Part shown: positions 59,784 through 64,000 of the stretch, piece after piece
Layout: every line of letters begins with the position of its first letter
Numbering within the stretch: position 1 is the stretch's first letter
Source of the DNA: Rachycentron canadum
Lineage: Eukaryota > Chordata > Actinopteri > Carangiformes > Rachycentridae
Reading direction: 5' to 3'
DNA: 64,000 nt
Assembly: GCA_038496675.1 (NCBI GenBank)
Contig: CM076650.1
Coordinates: forward strand, 20,442,661 to 20,506,660
Notes under the pieces: generated by a model
What the model was told of the DNA's origin: nothing
The model's input: the letters and a program-made list of their open reading frames with translations, nothing else
Database searches by the model: none
Made by a program: the position numbers and the translations under genes

Positions 59784-60168
59784 GGATCATCCACAAAAGA
59801 GGCCAAACAGCACCACAATGCTCAAGGTGAGCTACAGCGGACAAATGGAGGCCTAATTAATAACAGTCTCTCGCTGGCACCTCCCGGCCTCCCTGTTATT
59901 ATATGTACATTAGCAGCTTGTGTTTATTACCTCCTAATGAAATGTCGCTTTACGTACAGCAAGGGAGGAGGGGGATGGCTGCTGCGTCATTTACCTGGAC
60001 GACCTGGGCATCATCTCAGCAGCAGAAGCAGCAGCAGCAGAAGTGGTGGGACCCCCAGTGAGACACCTACAGTGGGACCTGGAGGAGCACAGTGCCCTTG
60101 GGGACAGCCAGGGACTGCAGGGCAGAATGGATGGCTGCATTCACAGCCATAAATTCACTGTTTCCTAA
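59784..60168 (+). other. possible unannotated exons (low confidence)
   Basis: A 43-base segment 59784-59826 is flanked by a TTCTTTTTCTGTTAG..CTGCAG acceptor and a CAAG/GTGAGC donor. A second AG at 59958-59959 opens a frame that runs to TAA at 60166-60168. Joined at these sites the frame stays open. The second part reads EEGDGCCVIYLDDLG, then an Ala/Glu stretch over a GCA microsatellite. No homology is recognised, and the other two frames are also fairly open here because the segment is GC-rich. It may be a transcript or only conserved noncoding DNA. Confidence 0.2.
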
Positions 60169-60531
60169 CTATCTCATTCATCATATGCACACCAGACTCC
60201 TCCGCACCGTGAATACACCAGCACCACTCCTACGTCCCTGGTTCGCCCTAGTAAATAAGGCATACAGACAGAGATAGGGCAGAGAGTGAAAAACATGAGA
60301 TAAGTGTATCAGTGAAATGACCATATGACAATGCACAGCCCTCTATTTCTCCTTGGAATGGGTGCATTCATTCGTATTGGGGTGGGGACAGCAGTCCTCC
60401 TCTCTCTCCCTCTCTTTCTCTTTTTACAAAAGATACATTTTCATATCTTCTTCTCAGCTGTTACCATTTATTTCAGAATATCCTCAGGTCTTTGTAGATA
60501 CGTTGTCTGTTGGAGCCGTGTTGGGTGGTGG

Positions 60532-60537
60532 AATAAA
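60532..60537 (+). promoter_or_regulatory. AATAAA hexamer, unassigned
   Basis: A canonical hexamer about 365 bp after the end of the open frame at 60168. It is only relevant if 59.8-60.2 kb is transcribed. Confidence 0.2.
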
Positions 60538-61520
60538 TCACATGGCTGGAAGTCAAATGCAGAATATGATCTCTTGCAACAGCAGTAACATAAACAAGAC
60601 ATGTTTTTGCAGAAGAAGCCTTATCTGAGACTTGGTAAACTAAACTAAAATCACTTTTATGCTGGTGTTTACGCTAAAGCAAAGGTTTTTGTCTTTGCCT
60701 TTGATTCTGGCTTGTGAGTCTACGTTTTCCAAGACTCTCTGTGTAAATGCAGATTTGTTGTGACAGAGGATGGTGTTGATCAAATTTTAAATAACTCCTC
60801 TCCTTTTATCACATTTTTTAGTTGAAGAAAAACTGACTTTGCTGATGAGCTATATTGTTTCTTCTTACAGCTCTTGTAAAGATGCTGTCAGTGAGTCAGA
60901 TTTAATATCCTACAGTCTTTGTTTCCCACTCTCTTTGGATCTTGTTATGAAGAGGACATTTAATGTATAAAATTGTCTCCATTCACTTGTGCACAGCCCC
61001 CTTCTCTTCTCCAACTGTCTTTGTTTTTCACCCTCATTCCACTGTGACCCGTTAAGTGATTTATGGCGGCAGAAGACGGGGCAGAGCTGGGTAAAAAGAA
61101 ATTTCTTTCTTTCAGATGAATCTGCGTTTCATACTTTTACTGCTATTCCAATATTAATTCTGTTATCTCTGAATCAATCATAATTAGTCTTGCTGCTCGC
61201 CAACCAGCCTGGCCTGAATGCAGTATGAGGACCAGGACTGGAGGACTCCACATGAGACATGTTTCTACTGCCCTCAAGTGTTCACCAGAGGAAATGTAAA
61301 GAGGAAGAGGAGGCAGAAGATTGCTGGTGTCGGACCTTACTGAAACTGTCTGATACCCACAGTACAGCTGGATATTAGGCTGCTATGAAAACTGATGCCA
61401 TAGCAAGATGATAATAATTATACATTTCCAGACTCTGATACTTAGTCTCTCGGTTGTCTGTGGTTATGGGTGTGATATTTGCATAAGGACCTCGGTAAAA
61501 TGTTTTTTTTTTCCTGGCAG

Positions 61521-61798
61521 GAGTTTGCAGCACTGCTCAAGCTTCATCACCATCGCACTGGGAAAGAAACACAGACCAAATCCTTTCACAGCACGCTCCT
61601 TTTTCAGCCCCAAGTCACAAAGAGAATAACTGGAGGCGATAAGACTTTGTTTACAGAAAGAACAAAGATCACAGCTGTCTCAACACTGAGGAAACATAAA
61701 ATATGTTGCATTTACTCCTTGGCACAAATGACAAGAATCACTAATAGCACTTAAGGATTTTTTTAGTTGTTTTTTTTTTTCACAATGAAAAAAATAAA
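61521..61798 (+). other. possible terminal exon with poly(A) signal (low confidence)
   Basis: A strong acceptor (a T10 tract, CC, TGGCAG ending at 61520) is followed by an open frame to the TAA ending at 61754 and AATAAA at 61793-61798. The peptide starts EFAALLKLHHHRTGKETQTK and is not recognised. The combination could be a lncRNA or short coding terminal exon. Chance is also plausible in T-rich fish DNA. Confidence 0.2.
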
Positions 61799-64000
61799 AG
61801 CAAAAGCCTTTAAATCATATGACTTCAATGGCATTTGCTTTGTTAAAACAATTAAAAATATTTTTTTTTTAAAAAATAAGTCATTTACTCCCAAAGATCT
61901 ATAGTAAGGTTGTGTAGTTTTATAGAGTTTTGGTTTAATGGGGAACTACTTTCTAACTGAGGTGCATGGGAGTAAGGAAAAAAGAGTAACTGACTGCTGT
62001 TTAGTATTTTTAATGTCATTTTAAAAAAAAAAAAAAAACAATACTAAATAAGTATTTAAATACTGTATGCAACAATAACTGTATTTGTTTGTGTATTTAT
62101 GTTTTAAATTTATTTCGAAAGAAGTTTTGTTTGTTTGGTTGGTTTGTAAAAAAAAAAAAAAAAAAGAATACAATTAAATTCTGCTTATCTGTGTGTGATT
62201 TCTGTCTTATATTCTACCAGCAGGTGAAATTGCTCAGCCATCTTTGATTTAGCAAGTTACTCAGATTCTGGAAATATTCGACACATATGTTTGAAGCATG
62301 TCATCGTGTGTCATCACGTTTTCATAAGTGCAACATTTTCAGTCTCACGTGTTCCACGAAGCCTCACACAGAAACGACCACGTTGCTCTCTCGCCCCTCT
62401 GCCTCTGGCGCGCTCTATCAAAGGGGGCCAAACAACAGACTTTTTGTTTCTTTATTAATGTATTCTATTTGTTTTTGCGAGCCACACATCTCATCTTCTC
62501 CTCCACAGTTGTGCTTTAAACCCTTCAGGGGTATCTGAGGGATCCAGCTGACATATGGTGAAGACTGGAGGAACGCATACTGGAGGAGGCTGCCAGGCTC
62601 TGGACCCCAGGCCCCAGATGTACAGTGGCACATTGTGCTCAGACAGACATTATCACTGGGAGCTTTAGAGAAACGAGGTAGGCATCTCAGATATATAGGA
62701 ACTTCAGGTGTTTTTCTCTCCTTCTGAATCTTCAGGAGCTGCAAGAGGGGTCAAACCACATTGGGTTTATATTATCAATATCTTTATTTGATGTGTGTTG
62801 TGTGTCAGTGTTCAATCAACACTAGTGGGAACTGGAGATGGATAATTGAGATTTGCTTAATTATGTCAAGCTGCTGACATTTAACTGACTTTGGTTATGG
62901 GAAATGGGGTCCATTAAATAATATAAGATCAATCAACTATAAATATTCACCATCATTGGCAGTAAATATCACATGGAAGGACAGAGTTCTGCTTTATAGT
63001 TGGTGTAATAAGTAATGTTTGTTAATAAAACCGTCTTTGGAGATTTTCTAATTTAATAGTCTCTGGCTTTTAATTTGGTCTCTATCCATTTTCCAGTTCA
63101 ACTTCTGGTCAACAGCTGAATTTCGTTTACTAGATACTAGCACTACTTTGAATAAACCAGGCAAAATAACAGAAGTATATTGACCATTAAGAACATGAAG
63201 TTTTGATTTCAACATTGGCAAGCACACAACAAACCCTGCCAACCCTCCAAACATGAGCTTTTTAATGCTGTCGACCAAATGGTTTATTAATTTATTAAAA
63301 TAATCTGTTGTTTTTTTTTCTTTTTGTTTTTTAACTATAGACAGTAACAGGTCAAAGATTCAAATTACTTTTAAAAATTACTTAGCAGGAAAAAAAATCA
63401 AATAATATTTGTATTTGCACCAAAATTAACATTTTCATATTCAGTTGTCCCTCTTCTCCCTTTAATTTCACATTCAAAACCACTCAACCTTGACCAGCGA
63501 CAACAGTAAAATGCTGTGTATCCAGTGACGTGTAGCTGTTGATGTTAGGTAGCTGACAGTTGAAAAAGGTCCTGTTTCTATTTGGTGATATATGTGCATG
63601 ATGGAGTCCCTGTACTTTGAACCCAATCAAACACTAGCGAGCCTAAATTGGTGATCTGGAGACGCTGCCTTTAGCAGGACGAATCAGAAATAGCTAATAA
63701 TAATAGCTAATAACTAATATTAATAATAATAACTAATAGCTAAATAGCTAAACTCAAGCTGTTTGGGTGTTTGGGACCTGTCCAGGTCGCCCATATGCGA
63801 AAACCTACCTACCTACCCTTGTCTTTCGTGAAATAATGTTCATACTTGATTTTTACAGCCATATTTGATATTTCAAAGTTCTGTTTCTTGTGGTGTTTCA
63901 TTTCATACCTGTAATTTCAGACTGAGTAATATGAGTCACAAGAAATTTAAGTATATTACTTGTTATCCACATGAAAGGGTATGTAAATGCCACTATCCAA
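61799..64000. other. intergenic, no gene seen
   Basis: Very A/T-rich with A-runs (62022-62038, 62148-62165) and a TAATAGCTAA-type simple repeat (63690-63752). A short phrase near 63484-63520 (CCTTGACCAGCGACAACAG, AAAATGCTG) resembles the inner part of the MITE-like family at 29.0 kb. Confidence 0.6.
63690..63752. repeat. imperfect TAATAGCTAA / AAT simple repeat
   Basis: Repeated AATAGCTAA and AATAAT units with slight variation. Confidence 0.8.

Overview
The window is animal nuclear DNA, almost certainly from a ray-finned (probably percomorph teleost) fish. It has interrupted vertebrate-type exons with GT-AG introns, long TG/CA microsatellites, tRNA-derived SINE fragments, a dead Tc1/mariner copy and several short dispersed repeats of types I recognise from teleost genomes. 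No bacterial, plasmid or phage organisation is visible.

Only one protein-coding gene can be supported. It is the 3' four fifths of a xylosyltransferase 1 gene (xylt1), on the + strand from the window start to about 35.45 kb. Ten coding exons (1-381, 5719-5891, 6076-6278, 11256-11336, 13446-13662, 14001-14177, 17190-17455, 22360-22558, 28413-28746, 32180-32502) join in frame with GT-AG splice sites throughout. Together they encode 783 C-terminal residues ending at a TAG stop. The missing N-terminus (cytoplasmic tail, transmembrane anchor and first part of the stem, about 175 residues compared with the human protein of about 959) lies upstream of the window. The enzyme is a Golgi type II membrane glycosyltransferase (family GT14) that moves xylose from UDP-xylose to serine in proteoglycan core proteins. 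This is the first step of heparan/chondroitin sulfate chain synthesis. A 3' UTR of about 2.95 kb follows, with four Pumilio-type UGUANAUA motifs, AU-rich elements and a good poly(A) signal at 35430-35435.

The introns (184 bp to 5.9 kb) hold microsatellites and repeat copies. These are a dispersed repeat at 2.7-3.3 and 10.9 kb, a minus-strand SINE/LINE-tail-like repeat at 10.3 kb, a three-unit tandem repeat at 12.7-13.1 kb followed by a SINE remnant, a matching repeat tail at 16.5 kb, two copies of one DNA-transposon end at 20.8 and 30.7 kb, and a MITE-like element of about 630 bp at 29.0-29.7 kb.

From 35.5 to 64 kb I find no convincing gene. The stretch holds a SINE with perfect pol III box matches (35.65 kb), a degraded SINE (38.3 kb), a deleted Tc1/mariner transposase remnant (39 kb), more copies of the dispersed repeat (42.4 and 59.3 kb), low-complexity tracts and three almost perfect short hairpins (39.4, 46.3, 53.2 kb). 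It also has segments that look like conserved noncoding DNA. The region 59.78-61.8 kb has acceptor/donor-like signals, open frames and poly(A) signals, and is the best place to look for an unannotated transcript. Repeat and element names come from recognition by eye, not from a database search.
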